From Pseudomonas sp. ANT_H4 (GTDB lineage: Bacteria > Pseudomonadota > Gammaproteobacteria > Pseudomonadales > Pseudomonadaceae), in contig NZ_VOBG01000006.1 in the NCBI RefSeq assembly GCF_008369295.1, forward strand, positions 1-64,000: a stretch of DNA of 64,000 nt. The letters run 5' to 3'. The notes beneath the pieces were generated by a model. It searched no databases. It saw nothing but the letters and a program-made list of their open reading frames with translations, and was not told the DNA's origin. The first letter of the stretch is position 1, and each line of letters begins with the position of its first letter. A program made the translations under genes and the position numbers. Positions 15,485-24,327 of this stretch are shown here, piece after piece.

Positions 15485-16849
15485 ATGGCTAGTTCAACGA
15501 TTTCCGGCCCAGGCTCGGGCTACGACACGCAAGCCATCGTCAAGGCGTTGGTGGGGGCTGAACAGGCGCCCAAGCTGGCCCAGATCACCGCTCAGCAAAA
15601 AGACGCGACTGTCCAGCTGTCGGCTGTTGGCTCGGTGAAAACGGCGTTGGAAGCTTACCAGGCGGCGATCACCAAGTTGAACAACGTGGCCTCGTTCAAC
15701 GGGCTGGCTGCTACTACCTCTGAAGAAAAAAACGTCAAGGTCACCCTGGGTGATGGCGCGTCCAGCGGTAAATACATCGTGGAGGTCCAGAACCTGGCGA
15801 CCGCCTCGAAGGTTTCCAGCAAGGTCATTGAAGATGGTGCTTCGGGCAGGGCCAACACGAGTGATGAAGACCAGACGCTGACGATTACCCAGTCGGGTAA
15901 AAGCTACGACGTACTGGTTCCGGGTGGTGCGACCCTGCAGCAGGTGCGCGAATCCATCAATACTCAGCTCTCTGCCCAGGGCATCAGTGCCAACGTACTG
16001 AGTGACTCCAAGGGCGCGCGTCTGGTCCTCACCTCTACCAACAGTGGCGAAGGCACCGATATCACCCTCAGCGGTACCTCGGACCTGGCCACCGGTTATG
16101 ACAAGGGGGAGCCGGCGAAGAACGCCAAATACACCATCGATGGCATTGCGATGGAGTCCACCAGCAACAAGATCGCTTCCGCCATCAGTGGCGTGACCCT
16201 GGATCTGGTAGCCGCCGACATCACCAAGCCGATCACCATCACCGTGGCCAGCAACACCGACACGCTGAAGACCTCGGTGCAGTCGTTCGTCACCGCTTAC
16301 AACGCCCTGATGACCTCCATCAACACTCAGACCAAGGTCACCGCCACGGGCGATGCCTCCACCACCACGGCAGGCGCCTTGACCGGCGATGCGTCGATGC
16401 GTCAGTTGGTTGCCAGCCTGCGCAGTGAGCTGGTCAACGGATCGGGGGCGGGCAGCATCAGCAGTCTTGCCCAGATGGGCATCACCACTGACCAGAAAAC
16501 CGGGCTGCTGAGCCTGGAAGACAAGGCGTGGGATAAGGCTGTGGTTAAGGGTGCTGGCGATATTGCCAAGCTGTTCACCGGCGACACTGGTCTGGTCACC
16601 CGCATGAACAAGGCGACCGCGAGCTATGTAGGCACCACCGGGACGCTGGCCTCGCGGGCGACAGACCTCAACACCAAGTTGACCGACCTGACTACCCAGA
16701 AGGCCGACCTGGATCGGCGCATGGAGGCCTTGCAGAAGTCCCTGAGCGCCAAGTACACGGCGATGGACACTATGATCGCCCAGATCAACGCCAGCAGCTC
16801 CAGCATCATGACCACCCTCAACTCGCTGAACAATCCGAAGTCGAGCTGA
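15485..16849 (+). CDS. fliD: Filament cap protein FliD (HAP2)
   Basis: A 454-residue filament-capping protein that helps flagellin fold at the growing tip and that can act as an adhesin. The N-terminal FliD domain starts SSTISGPGSGYDTQAIVKALVGAEQAPK. A flagellin-like 'IN' segment lies near residues 125-175 (SKVIEDGASG, LTITQSGKSYDV). The C-terminal domain contains the coiled segment LTDLTTQKADLDRRMEALQK and ends in MIAQINASSSSIMTTLNSL. An AGGAGAA ribosome-binding site precedes the ATG. FliS and the FliT-like gene follow. Confidence 0.96.
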   Translation: MASSTISGPGSGYDTQAIVKALVGAEQAPKLAQITAQQKDATVQLSAVGSVKTALEAYQAAITKLNNVASFNGLAATTSEEKNVKVTLGDGASSGKYIVEVQNLATASKVSSKVIEDGASGRANTSDEDQTLTITQSGKSYDVLVPGGATLQQVRESINTQLSAQGISANVLSDSKGARLVLTSTNSGEGTDITLSGTSDLATGYDKGEPAKNAKYTIDGIAMESTSNKIASAISGVTLDLVAADITKPITITVASNTDTLKTSVQSFVTAYNALMTSINTQTKVTATGDASTTTAGALTGDASMRQLVASLRSELVNGSGAGSISSLAQMGITTDQKTGLLSLEDKAWDKAVVKGAGDIAKLFTGDTGLVTRMNKATASYVGTTGTLASRATDLNTKLTDLTTQKADLDRRMEALQKSLSAKYTAMDTMIAQINASSSSIMTTLNSLNNPKSS

Positions 16850-16878
16850 TTTTTAGGGGCGTTCAACGCCCCGAAAAA
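16850..16878. other. Hairpin after fliD without a T-tail
   Basis: GGGGCG (16856-16861) pairs with CGCCCC (16867-16872). The flanking TTTTT (16850-16854) and AAAAA (16874-16878) extend the stem. With no U-run after it, this may be a processing or stability element rather than a terminator. Confidence 0.5.
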
Positions 16879-16913
16879 GCATGTGCCGGTGGTCCTGGTC
16901 TTGAAGTCTGGAT

Positions 16914-16940
16914 TAAAGTTTTTTGCGGCGCGGTCGAAAA
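16914..16940 (+). promoter_or_regulatory. Possible FliA promoter of fliS
   Basis: TAAAGTTT (from 16914) matches the full -35 consensus. After the standard 15-nt spacer the -10 reads GTCGAAAA (16933-16940), 6 of 8 against GCCGATAA. It lies 50 nt before fliS. Confidence 0.4.
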
Positions 16941-16989
16941 ACTGGTTAAGCAAACCTATTCGACTGTGGCCTGTAACTGAGGTAACAAC

Positions 16990-17379
16990 ATGAACCCTAT
17001 GAGAGCCCTTCGCCAATACCAGAAGGTCAATTCCCACGCTCAGGTCTCCGAAGCCAGCCCGCACCGTCTGGTGCAGATGCTGATGGAAGGTGGTCTCGAT
17101 CGTATGGCTCAAGCCAAGGGCGCGTTGAGTCGTGGTGATATCGCACAAAAAGGGCTAATGCTGGGCAAGGCGATTGAAATTATCACCGGTCTGCGCGACG
17201 GCCTGGAGCCGGAAAAAGCTGAAGATCCGGCAGCGGTGCATCAGTTGGACGCCCTGTATGGCTACATGAGTAACCGCCTGGTGGAAGCCAATCGTGTGAA
17301 TGATGCTGACTTGATCGACGAAGTCGCTCGTCTGCTGATTACCGTAAAAGAAGGCTGGGATGCCATCGCAACACAATAA
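16990..17379 (+). CDS. fliS: Flagellin export chaperone FliS
   Basis: A 129-residue helical chaperone that binds the C-terminal helices of flagellin and prevents premature polymerisation. The family signature is visible: MRALRQYQKVNSHAQVSEASPHRLVQMLMEGGLDRM at the N-terminus, then GKAIEIITGLRDGL and LDALYGYMSNRLVEANRVND. It lies downstream of fliD and 25 nt before the FliT-like gene. Confidence 0.96.
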   Translation: MNPMRALRQYQKVNSHAQVSEASPHRLVQMLMEGGLDRMAQAKGALSRGDIAQKGLMLGKAIEIITGLRDGLEPEKAEDPAAVHQLDALYGYMSNRLVEANRVNDADLIDEVARLLITVKEGWDAIATQ

Positions 17380-17404
17380 GGCCTGAGGCCTTGAGGTACA
17401 CGTC

Positions 17405-17701
17405 ATGAGCCATGCACTGCAACGCATTGATGAAACCCGTGAAGCCTTGATCGACGCGTTGGCAGAGCGTAACTGGGACGCCATCGGCGAACTGGACCTG
17501 GGCTGCCGTAACGTGATTGACGACGTGCTCAGCGAGGCGCCGGTCGACGAGGATGCCCTGCGGGAAAAACTGGAGAGCCTGCTGGTGGTTTACCAGCAGT
17601 TGCTTGAGGTGACGACCGGGGAGCGCCAGGCGATTTTCGAAGAGATGTCGCAGATCAATCGAGCGAAGAGTGCGTCAAAGGTTTACCATCTGTTCGGTTG
17701 A
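17405..17701 (+). CDS. fliT: FliT-like flagellar chaperone (FleP/FliT position)
   Basis: A 98-residue, highly acidic, all-helical protein (LQRIDETREALIDALAERNW; LREKLESLLVVYQQLLEVTTGERQ) directly after fliS. Size, charge and position fit the FliT-type chaperone, which binds FliD. In P. aeruginosa the gene at this position has been called fliS' or fleP. Sequence similarity to enterobacterial FliT is weak, so the assignment rests mainly on context. The end (SASKVYHLFG) is typical of the Pseudomonas version. Confidence 0.75.
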   Translation: MSHALQRIDETREALIDALAERNWDAIGELDLGCRNVIDDVLSEAPVDEDALREKLESLLVVYQQLLEVTTGERQAIFEEMSQINRAKSASKVYHLFG

Positions 17702-17872
17702 TCTGGCTCAGTTAATCCGAACTAGCGCGTCATAAATTTGACTGTGCACATTTTTTTGACTTAACTAGTGCTATTTCAGACGTCAGGTGGCCGTAGCGCA
17801 GAAAATGCCTACAGCTATCTAGATTGCCCCGAATCGAGGGCATTTGAGTTTTACTAGGGAAGTTGTTATTGC

Positions 17873-19348
17873 ATGTGGCGTGAAACCAAAATTCTGCTGA
17901 TCGATGACGATAGCGTTCGCCGCCGCGACCTGGCGGTGATCTTGAATTTTCTTGGCGAAGAAAATCTGCCCTGCGGCAGCCACGATTGGCAGCAGGCGGT
18001 CAGCTCTTTGTCGTCGAGCCGTGAAGTCATTTGTGTGCTGATCGGGACGGTAAACGCTCCTGGCGCAATTCTGGGCTTGTTAAAGACACTCTCAACCTGG
18101 GATGAGTTCCTTCCAGTGTTGCTAATGGGTGATATTTCTTCTGTCGAGCTTCCGGAAGACCAGCGCCGCCGCGTCCTTTCCACCCTGGAAATGCCCCCCA
18201 GCTACAGCAAATTGCTCGACTCCCTGCACCGTGCCCAGGTCTATCGCGAGATGTACGACCAGGCCCGCGAGCGCGGACGTCACCGCGAACCCAACCTGTT
18301 CCGCAGCCTCGTCGGCACCAGCCGTGCCATCCAGCATGTGCGCCAGATGATGCAGCAAGTGGCTGATACCGATGCCAGCGTACTGATCCTCGGCGAGTCG
18401 GGTACCGGCAAGGAAGTGGTCGCGCGAAACCTGCATTACCATTCCAAACGCCGCGACGGGCCTTTCGTGCCGGTCAACTGTGGGGCGATTCCTGCAGAGC
18501 TGCTGGAAAGCGAACTGTTCGGCCACGAAAAGGGCGCCTTTACCGGGGCGATCACCAGCCGTGCCGGGCGTTTTGAACTGGCCAATGGCGGCACCCTGTT
18601 CCTCGACGAAATCGGCGACATGCCGCTGCCGATGCAGGTCAAGCTGTTGCGAGTCCTGCAAGAGCGCACCTTCGAGCGCGTGGGCAGCAACAAGACCCAG
18701 AATGCCGACGTGCGCATCATCGCCGCGACCCACAAGAACCTCGAAAGCATGATCGAGGTCGGCAGCTTCCGCGAAGACCTGTACTACCGCCTCAACGTAT
18801 TCCCCATCGAGATGGCACCCCTGCGTGAGCGCGTGGAAGACATCCCGTTGCTGATGAATGAGCTGATCTCGCGCATGGAGCACGAAAAACGCGGTTCCAT
18901 CCGTTTCAACTCGGCGGCGATCATGTCCCTGTGCCGCCACGGCTGGCCGGGCAACGTCCGCGAGTTGGCCAACCTGGTGGAGCGCATGGCGATCATGCAC
19001 CCGTATGGGGTCATCGGCGTGGTCGAGTTGCCGAAGAAATTCCGCTATGTCGACGACGAAGACGAGCAACTAGTGGACAGCTTGCGCAGCGATCTCGAAG
19101 AGCGGGTGGCCATCAACGGCCACACCCCGGACTTCGGCGCCACCGCCATGCTGCCGCCCGAAGGCCTGGACTTGAAGGACTACCTCGGCAGCCTGGAGCA
19201 AGGACTGATCCAGCAGGCCCTGGACGACGCCAATGGCATCGTTGCCCGTGCCGCTGAGCGCCTGCGCATCCGTCGCACCACCCTGGTGGAGAAGATGCGC
19301 AAGTACGGCATGAGCCGTCGTGAAGGTGATGAACAGGCGGATGATTGA
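17873..19348 (+). CDS. fleQ: Flagellar master regulator FleQ (c-di-GMP-responsive enhancer-binding protein)
   Basis: A 491-residue activator of sigma-54 RNA polymerase for class II flagellar genes; in relatives it also controls exopolysaccharide genes. Residues 1-120 form a divergent receiver ([13 protein letters not shown]) without a usual phospho-acceptor Asp. The AAA+ domain has Walker A GESGTGKE (174-181), the sigma-54 contact loop GAFTGA (221-226) and FLDEIGDM. The C-terminus is a Fis-type helix-turn-helix ([22 protein letters not shown]). The residues that bind c-di-GMP in P. aeruginosa are all present at the same numbers: LFRS (142-145) and R185-N186. FleN should be its antiactivator. 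The 171-nt upstream gap has TTGACT at 17739 as a possible -35, with no convincing -10. Confidence 0.96.
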   Translation: MWRETKILLIDDDSVRRRDLAVILNFLGEENLPCGSHDWQQAVSSLSSSREVICVLIGTVNAPGAILGLLKTLSTWDEFLPVLLMGDISSVELPEDQRRRVLSTLEMPPSYSKLLDSLHRAQVYREMYDQARERGRHREPNLFRSLVGTSRAIQHVRQMMQQVADTDASVLILGESGTGKEVVARNLHYHSKRRDGPFVPVNCGAIPAELLESELFGHEKGAFTGAITSRAGRFELANGGTLFLDEIGDMPLPMQVKLLRVLQERTFERVGSNKTQNADVRIIAATHKNLESMIEVGSFREDLYYRLNVFPIEMAPLRERVEDIPLLMNELISRMEHEKRGSIRFNSAAIMSLCRHGWPGNVRELANLVERMAIMHPYGVIGVVELPKKFRYVDDEDEQLVDSLRSDLEERVAINGHTPDFGATAMLPPEGLDLKDYLGSLEQGLIQQALDDANGIVARAAERLRIRRTTLVEKMRKYGMSRREGDEQADD

Positions 19349-19389
19349 CGCCTGTTTTTCAATACATTGATATATAAGTAGTTTTTTTT

Positions 19390-19405
19390 AGGCACGGGTA
19401 TTGCT
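19390..19405 (+). promoter_or_regulatory. sigma-54 promoter of fleSR
   Basis: AGGCACGGGTATTGCT: GG (19391-19392) and GC (19403-19404) are 10 nt apart, with consensus GGCACG and TTGCT. The -12 GC lies 55 nt before fleS. FleQ-dependent activation is expected from P. aeruginosa. Confidence 0.82.
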
Positions 19406-19458
19406 ACAGCTCTCGCAACGTTCCGTTTAACTGACGGTCAGCCAAGCGAGAGAGCACG

Positions 19459-20664
19459 ATGCCCCACGTCGCCCAACTATCTTCAGTCCCTGACACTCAG
19501 GGGCCTTCCGTAGAGCAGATCAGCCGGCTTGGGCTTGAGCAGGCGTTCTCGCTGTTCAGCCAGATGTCCAGTCAGTTGACCGACTCCTACAGCCTGTTGG
19601 AGGCCCGGGTTTCTGAGCTCAAAGGCGAGTTGGCGGTGGTCAGTGCCCAGCGCATGGCAGAGCTGGCCGAGAAAGAGCGCTTGGCCAACCGTCTGCAAAA
19701 CCTCCTCGACCTGTTGCCCGGTGGCGTTATCGTCATCGACGATCAGGGCCGCGTGCGCGAAGCCAACCCGGCGGCCTGCGACTTGCTGGGTTTGCCACTG
19801 GAAGGCGAGCTGTGGCGCCATGTCATTGCCCGCTGCTTTGCGCCGCGCGAAGACGACGGTCACGAAATCTCCCTCAAGGACGGTCGCCGGCTGTCCATCG
19901 CCACCCGTTCCCTGGACGCCGAGCCCGGCCAATTGGTCTTGCTCAACGACCTGACTGAAACCCGTCACCTGCAGGATCAACTGGCGCGCCATGAGCGCCT
20001 GTCGTCCCTGGGGCGAATGGTCGCTTCTCTGGCGCATCAGATTCGTACCCCGCTGTCGGCCGCGCTGATCTACGCCAGTCATTTGACTGACGAGCAATTG
20101 CCGGCGGCCACTCATCAGCGTTTTGCCGGTCGGCTCAAGGAGCGTCTGCACGAGCTTGAGCACCAGGTACGCGACATGCTGGTATTTGCCCGCGGCGAGT
20201 TGCCGCTGACCGACCGCGTCACACCGTCGGCGCTGATGCAGTCCCTGCAAGCCGCTGCGGCCACCCATATTCAAGACGTGTCGGTACGTTGGCAGTGCGA
20301 CAGCCATCTGGGGGAGTTGCTGTGCAATCGCGACACGCTGGTGGGTGCGCTGCTTAACTTGATTGAAAACGCGACCCAGGCCAGCGGCCCCGGGGCGCGG
20401 CTCAAGGTGCATCTGTACACCCGCGCCGACACCTTGCGGCTGTGTATCAGCGACAGCGGCAGCGGGATCGAGCCGCTGGTGTTACAGCGCCTGGGCGAGC
20501 CCTTTTTTACCACCAAAACTAACGGTACCGGCCTGGGCCTGACCGTGGTCAAGGCAGTGGCGCGGGCGCATCAGGGAGAATTGCAGCTGCGTTCCCGGTT
20601 GGGTCGCGGCACCTGTGCGCTGATGACGCTGCCGCTGTTTTCAAGCGCGCCAAGCGCGGAGTAA
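19459..20664 (+). CDS. fleS: Flagellar sensor histidine kinase FleS
   Basis: A 401-residue soluble histidine kinase with no membrane segment. Residues 20-85 are a predicted helical/coiled-coil region. A PAS-like domain covers about 85-170 (LLPGGVIVIDDQGRVREANPAACDLLG). The HisKA H-box SLAHQIRTPLSA places the phosphorylated residue at His193. The HATPase domain has the N box (LLNLIENATQAS) and G boxes (SDSGSGIE, TNGTGLGLTVVK). FleS phosphorylates FleR to switch on class III genes such as flgFGHIJKL. It is in operon with fleR, 6 nt apart. Confidence 0.95.
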   Translation: MPHVAQLSSVPDTQGPSVEQISRLGLEQAFSLFSQMSSQLTDSYSLLEARVSELKGELAVVSAQRMAELAEKERLANRLQNLLDLLPGGVIVIDDQGRVREANPAACDLLGLPLEGELWRHVIARCFAPREDDGHEISLKDGRRLSIATRSLDAEPGQLVLLNDLTETRHLQDQLARHERLSSLGRMVASLAHQIRTPLSAALIYASHLTDEQLPAATHQRFAGRLKERLHELEHQVRDMLVFARGELPLTDRVTPSALMQSLQAAAATHIQDVSVRWQCDSHLGELLCNRDTLVGALLNLIENATQASGPGARLKVHLYTRADTLRLCISDSGSGIEPLVLQRLGEPFFTTKTNGTGLGLTVVKAVARAHQGELQLRSRLGRGTCALMTLPLFSSAPSAE

Positions 20665-20670
20665 AGGTAA

Positions 20671-22059
20671 ATGGCTATCAAGGTTTTATTGGTTGAAGAC
20701 GATCGCGCCCTGCGTGAAGCATTGGCTGACACGCTGCTGTTGGCGGGCCATGACTACCGGGCGGTCGGTTCTGCCGAGGAAGCCTTGGAGGCTGTAGAGC
20801 ACGAATCCTTTAGCCTGGTGGTTAGCGATGTCAACATGCCGGGCATGGACGGCCACCAGTTGCTCGGCCTGTTGCGCGCCCGCCAACCACAATTGCCGGT
20901 GCTGCTGATGACCGCCCACGGCGCCGTCGAGCGCGCTGTGGATGCCATGCGTCAGGGCGCGGCGGACTACCTGGTAAAACCCTTCGAGCCCAAGGCCTTG
21001 ATCGAACTGGTCGCCCGCCATGCCCTTGGCACTCTCGGTGCCGCCGATGGCGAAGGCCCGATTGCCTTTGAGCCGGCCAGTGCTCAATTGCTGGAGCTGG
21101 CGGCCCGTGTGGCGCGCAGTGATTCCACGGTGCTGATCTCTGGCGAGTCCGGCACTGGCAAAGAAGTGCTGGCGCGTTATATCCACCAGCAATCCCACCG
21201 CGCCAGCCAGCCGTTTATCGCGATCAACTGCGCGGCGATCCCCGACAACATGCTCGAAGCCACCTTGTTCGGCCATGAAAAAGGCTCCTTCACCGGTGCT
21301 ATCGCTGCGCAAGCCGGCAAGTTTGAACAGGCCGACGGCGGCACCATCCTGCTCGATGAAATTTCGGAAATGCCCCTGGGCCTGCAAGCCAAGTTGCTGC
21401 GGGTGCTGCAGGAACGCGAAGTGGAGCGGGTCGGCGCACGCAAGCCGATTCAGCTGGATATCCGCGTGGTCGCCACCACCAACCGTGATCTGTCGGGCGA
21501 AGTGGCGGCGGGGCGCTTTCGTGAAGACTTGTTCTACCGGCTCTCGGTGTTCCCTCTGGCCTGGCGCCCTTTGCGCGAGCGCCCGGCGGATATCATCCCG
21601 CTGGCCGAGCGTCTGCTGAGCAAGTACGTTAATAAAATGAAGCATGCCCAGGCGCGGTTGTCGGCCGAAGCCCAGGCGTGCCTGATCAGCTATCCGTGGC
21701 CGGGCAATGTGCGCGAGCTGGACAATGCGATCCAGCGTGCATTGATTTTGCAGCAGGGCGGCTTGATCCAGCCTCAGGACTTTTGCCTGGTGTTGGGTAA
21801 CAGCAGCAGTGGCGCTGCGCCGCTACCCAGCCTGGCTGTCCCGCCGGTTGAAGCCGCTCCCGCCGAATCGGCTGGCGCATTGGGCGACGACCTGCGCCGC
21901 CGCGAATTCCAGATGATCATCGACACCCTGCGCTCCGAGCGCGGCCGTCGCAAAGAGGCTGCCGAGCGGCTGGGCATCAGCCCGCGGACCTTGCGCTACA
22001 AGCTGGCGCAAATGCGCGATGCCGGGATGGACGTGGAAGCCTACCTTTTCGCCACCTGA
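20671..22059 (+). CDS. fleR: Flagellar response regulator FleR (sigma-54 activator)
   Basis: A 462-residue NtrC-type regulator. The receiver domain has acidic residues at the N-terminus and phospho-acceptor Asp53 (VVSDVNMPGMDG). The AAA+ domain carries Walker A GESGTGKE (about 158-165), the GSFTGA loop and LLDEISEM. The C-terminal Fis-type HTH is RKEAAERLGISPRTLRYKL. Phosphorylated by FleS, it activates class III flagellar promoters. The flgF promoter in this window is the obvious local target (inference from P. aeruginosa). The loop reads GSFTGA where FleQ has GAFTGA. Confidence 0.95.
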   Translation: MAIKVLLVEDDRALREALADTLLLAGHDYRAVGSAEEALEAVEHESFSLVVSDVNMPGMDGHQLLGLLRARQPQLPVLLMTAHGAVERAVDAMRQGAADYLVKPFEPKALIELVARHALGTLGAADGEGPIAFEPASAQLLELAARVARSDSTVLISGESGTGKEVLARYIHQQSHRASQPFIAINCAAIPDNMLEATLFGHEKGSFTGAIAAQAGKFEQADGGTILLDEISEMPLGLQAKLLRVLQEREVERVGARKPIQLDIRVVATTNRDLSGEVAAGRFREDLFYRLSVFPLAWRPLRERPADIIPLAERLLSKYVNKMKHAQARLSAEAQACLISYPWPGNVRELDNAIQRALILQQGGLIQPQDFCLVLGNSSSGAAPLPSLAVPPVEAAPAESAGALGDDLRRREFQMIIDTLRSERGRRKEAAERLGISPRTLRYKLAQMRDAGMDVEAYLFAT

Positions 22060-22127
22060 AAATTCCCCACATGAAAACCTTGGGGGCGACAGGATCAGTC
22101 GTCTTTTCTTACAAGTAGCCACGGAGC

Positions 22128-22143
22128 TGGCACCCTTGTTGCT
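22128..22143 (+). promoter_or_regulatory. sigma-54 promoter of fliEFGHIJ
   Basis: TGGCACCCTTGTTGCT: a perfect TGGCAC and TTGCT, with GG (22129-22130) and GC (22141-22142) 10 nt apart. The -12 GC lies 63 nt before fliE. Confidence 0.88.
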
Positions 22144-22204
22144 ACCACCCTACTAACCGCAGACGTAGTGTCAAAAAATTGCGGGCCGTCGGAGAGAGAA
22201 GTTC

Positions 22205-22534
22205 ATGAGCCAAGGTGTTGAGTTCAATCGGTTGATGTTGGATATGCGCTCCATGCAAATGGATGCCATGGCTAGCTCGAAATCCGTCACGCAAGTGCCG
22301 GAATTGGGCAAGAGCAACTTTGCCGACATGCTCGGTCAAGCCATCAACAAGGTCAGCGATACCCAACAGGCTTCCAGCCAATTGGCGACTGCCTTCGAGA
22401 TCGGCAAGAGCGGCGTGGACCTGACCGACGTGATGATCGCCTCGCAAAAGGCCAGTGTTTCCTTCCAGGCCTTGACGCAGGTGCGCAACAAGCTGGTTCA
22501 GGCCTATCAAGACATCATGCAGATGCCGGTTTAA
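22205..22534 (+). CDS. fliE: Hook-basal body protein FliE (MS-ring/rod adapter)
   Basis: A 109-residue FliE, the adapter between the FliF ring and the rod and the first substrate of the export apparatus. The conserved C-terminal half is present ([21 protein letters not shown] ... [39 protein letters not shown]). Normal length. First gene of the fliE operon, 14 nt before fliF. Confidence 0.96.
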   Translation: MSQGVEFNRLMLDMRSMQMDAMASSKSVTQVPELGKSNFADMLGQAINKVSDTQQASSQLATAFEIGKSGVDLTDVMIASQKASVSFQALTQVRNKLVQAYQDIMQMPV

Positions 22535-22548
22535 GGACGATTTGAGTC

Positions 22549-24327
22549 ATGGCAGAAGCAGTCGTGGATAACGCACCCGCTAAGCCAGACGGCAAACCGC
22601 CGCTGTTTGGCCTGTCGTTCCTGGAAAACCTTTCCGAGATGACCATGTTGCGTCAGGTGGGCCTGATGGTCGGCCTGGCTGCCAGCGTGGCGATTGGTTT
22701 TGCCGTGGTGCTGTGGTCCCAGCAACCCGATTACCGGCCGCTCTACGGCAGCCTGGCGGGTATGGACGCCAAGCAGATCATGGAAACCCTGGCCACCGCC
22801 GACATCGCCTACACCGTCGAGCCCAATTCCGGCGCGTTGCTGGTAAAAGCCGATGACGTATCCCGTGCGCGGATGAAACTGGCGGCAGCCGGCGTCACCC
22901 CCACCGACGGCAATATCGGTTTTGAAATCCTCGACAAGGACCAGGGTCTGGGTACCAGCCAGTTTATGGAAGCCACCCGCTACCGTCGTGGCCTGGAAGG
23001 CGAGCTGGCACGCACCATCTCCAGCCTGAATAACGTCAAGGGTGCCCGCGTGCACCTGGCGATTCCGAAAAGCTCGGTGTTTGTGCGCGATGAACGCAAA
23101 CCCAGCGCCTCGGTCTTGGTTGAGCTGTTTTCCGGCCGCTCCCTTGAGCCTGGCCAGGTCCTGGCGATCATCAACCTGGTGGCCACCAGCGTTCCCGAGT
23201 TGAGCAAGTCGCAAATCACCGTGGTCGACCAGAAGGGCAACCTGCTCTCCGACCAGGCGGAAAACTCCGCACTGACCATGGCCGGCAAGCAGTTCGACTA
23301 CAGTCGTCGTATGGAAAGCATGCTGACCCAGCGGGTGCATAACATCCTGCAACCGGTGTTGGGCAATGATCGCTACAAGGCTGAAGTGTCCGCCGACGTG
23401 GACTTCAGCGCGATCGAGTCGACGTCCGAGCAGTTCAACCCGGACCAGCCGGCGCTGCGCAGTGAGCAATCGACCAGCGAACAACGTACCGCCAGCAGTG
23501 GCCCGCAAGGCGTGCCCGGGGCCCTGAGCAATCAGCCGCCAGCCCCGGCTTCGGCCCCGCAAACCACAGGTGGTGCTGCGGCTACCGCTGCCGCGATCCA
23601 GCCCGGCCAGCCGCTGCTCGACGCCAACGGCCAGCAGATTATGGACCCAGCCACCGGCCAGCCGATGCTTGCGCCGTACCCTGCGGACAAACGTCAACAG
23701 TCCACCAAGAACTTCGAGCTGGACCGTTCCATTAGCCACACCAAGCAGCAACAAGGTCGCTTGAATCGCCTGTCGGTGTCGGTGGTGGTGGATGATCAGG
23801 TCAAGATCAACGCCGCCAACGGCGAAACCAGCCGCGCACCGTGGAGCACCGACGAATTGGCGCGCTTCACCCGCCTGGTGCAGGACGCCGTGGGCTTTGA
23901 TGCCAGCCGTGGCGACAGCGTCAGCGTGATCAACATGCCGTTCTCCCTGGAGCGCGGTGAAGTGATCGCTGAGACCCCGTTCTACTCGATGCCATGGTTC
24001 TGGGATATCGTCAAACAAGTACTGGGTGTGCTGTTCATCCTGGTGCTGGTGTTCGGCGTGCTGCGCCCGGTGCTCAACAACATCACCGGCCACGGCAAGA
24101 AGCAACTGGCACCCTTTGGCGGTAGCGATGTCGAGTTGGGTGGCATGGGCGGCCTGGATGGTGAATTGGCCAACGACCGAGTCAGCCTCGGCGGCCCGCA
24201 AAGCATCTTGCTGCCTAGCCCGAGCGAAGGCTATGACGCACAGTTGAACGCAATCAAGAGTTTGGTGGCAGAAGATCCGGGTCGTGTGGCCCAGGTCGTG
24301 AAAGAGTGGATTAACGCAGATGAGTGA
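22549..24327 (+). CDS. fliF: MS-ring protein FliF
   Basis: A 592-residue inner-membrane ring protein on which rod, switch and export gate assemble. TM1 is at about residues 37-60 (VGLMVGLAASVAIGFAVVLW). The YscJ-like ring-building motifs follow (ATADIAYTVEPNSGALLV, ATRYRRGLEGELARTISSL). A low-complexity Pro/Ala linker lies at about 310-370. TM2 is at about 490-510 (VLGVLFILVLVFGVLRPVL). The C-terminal tail binds FliG. It overlaps fliG by 8 nt, suggesting translational coupling. Confidence 0.97.
   Translation: MAEAVVDNAPAKPDGKPPLFGLSFLENLSEMTMLRQVGLMVGLAASVAIGFAVVLWSQQPDYRPLYGSLAGMDAKQIMETLATADIAYTVEPNSGALLVKADDVSRARMKLAAAGVTPTDGNIGFEILDKDQGLGTSQFMEATRYRRGLEGELARTISSLNNVKGARVHLAIPKSSVFVRDERKPSASVLVELFSGRSLEPGQVLAIINLVATSVPELSKSQITVVDQKGNLLSDQAENSALTMAGKQFDYSRRMESMLTQRVHNILQPVLGNDRYKAEVSADVDFSAIESTSEQFNPDQPALRSEQSTSEQRTASSGPQGVPGALSNQPPAPASAPQTTGGAAATAAAIQPGQPLLDANGQQIMDPATGQPMLAPYPADKRQQSTKNFELDRSISHTKQQQGRLNRLSVSVVVDDQVKINAANGETSRAPWSTDELARFTRLVQDAVGFDASRGDSVSVINMPFSLERGEVIAETPFYSMPWFWDIVKQVLGVLFILVLVFGVLRPVLNNITGHGKKQLAPFGGSDVELGGMGGLDGELANDRVSLGGPQSILLPSPSEGYDAQLNAIKSLVAEDPGRVAQVVKEWINADE

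Noticed and set aside
17739-17767. Sigma-70 promoter for fleQ (TTGACT ... TTAACT)
   Set aside because: The -10 matches only 3 of 6 bases, so I noted the -35 but did not call a promoter.
22060-22110. Terminator after fleR (CCCC...GGGGG)
   Set aside because: The stem is short with a long loop and no T-run.
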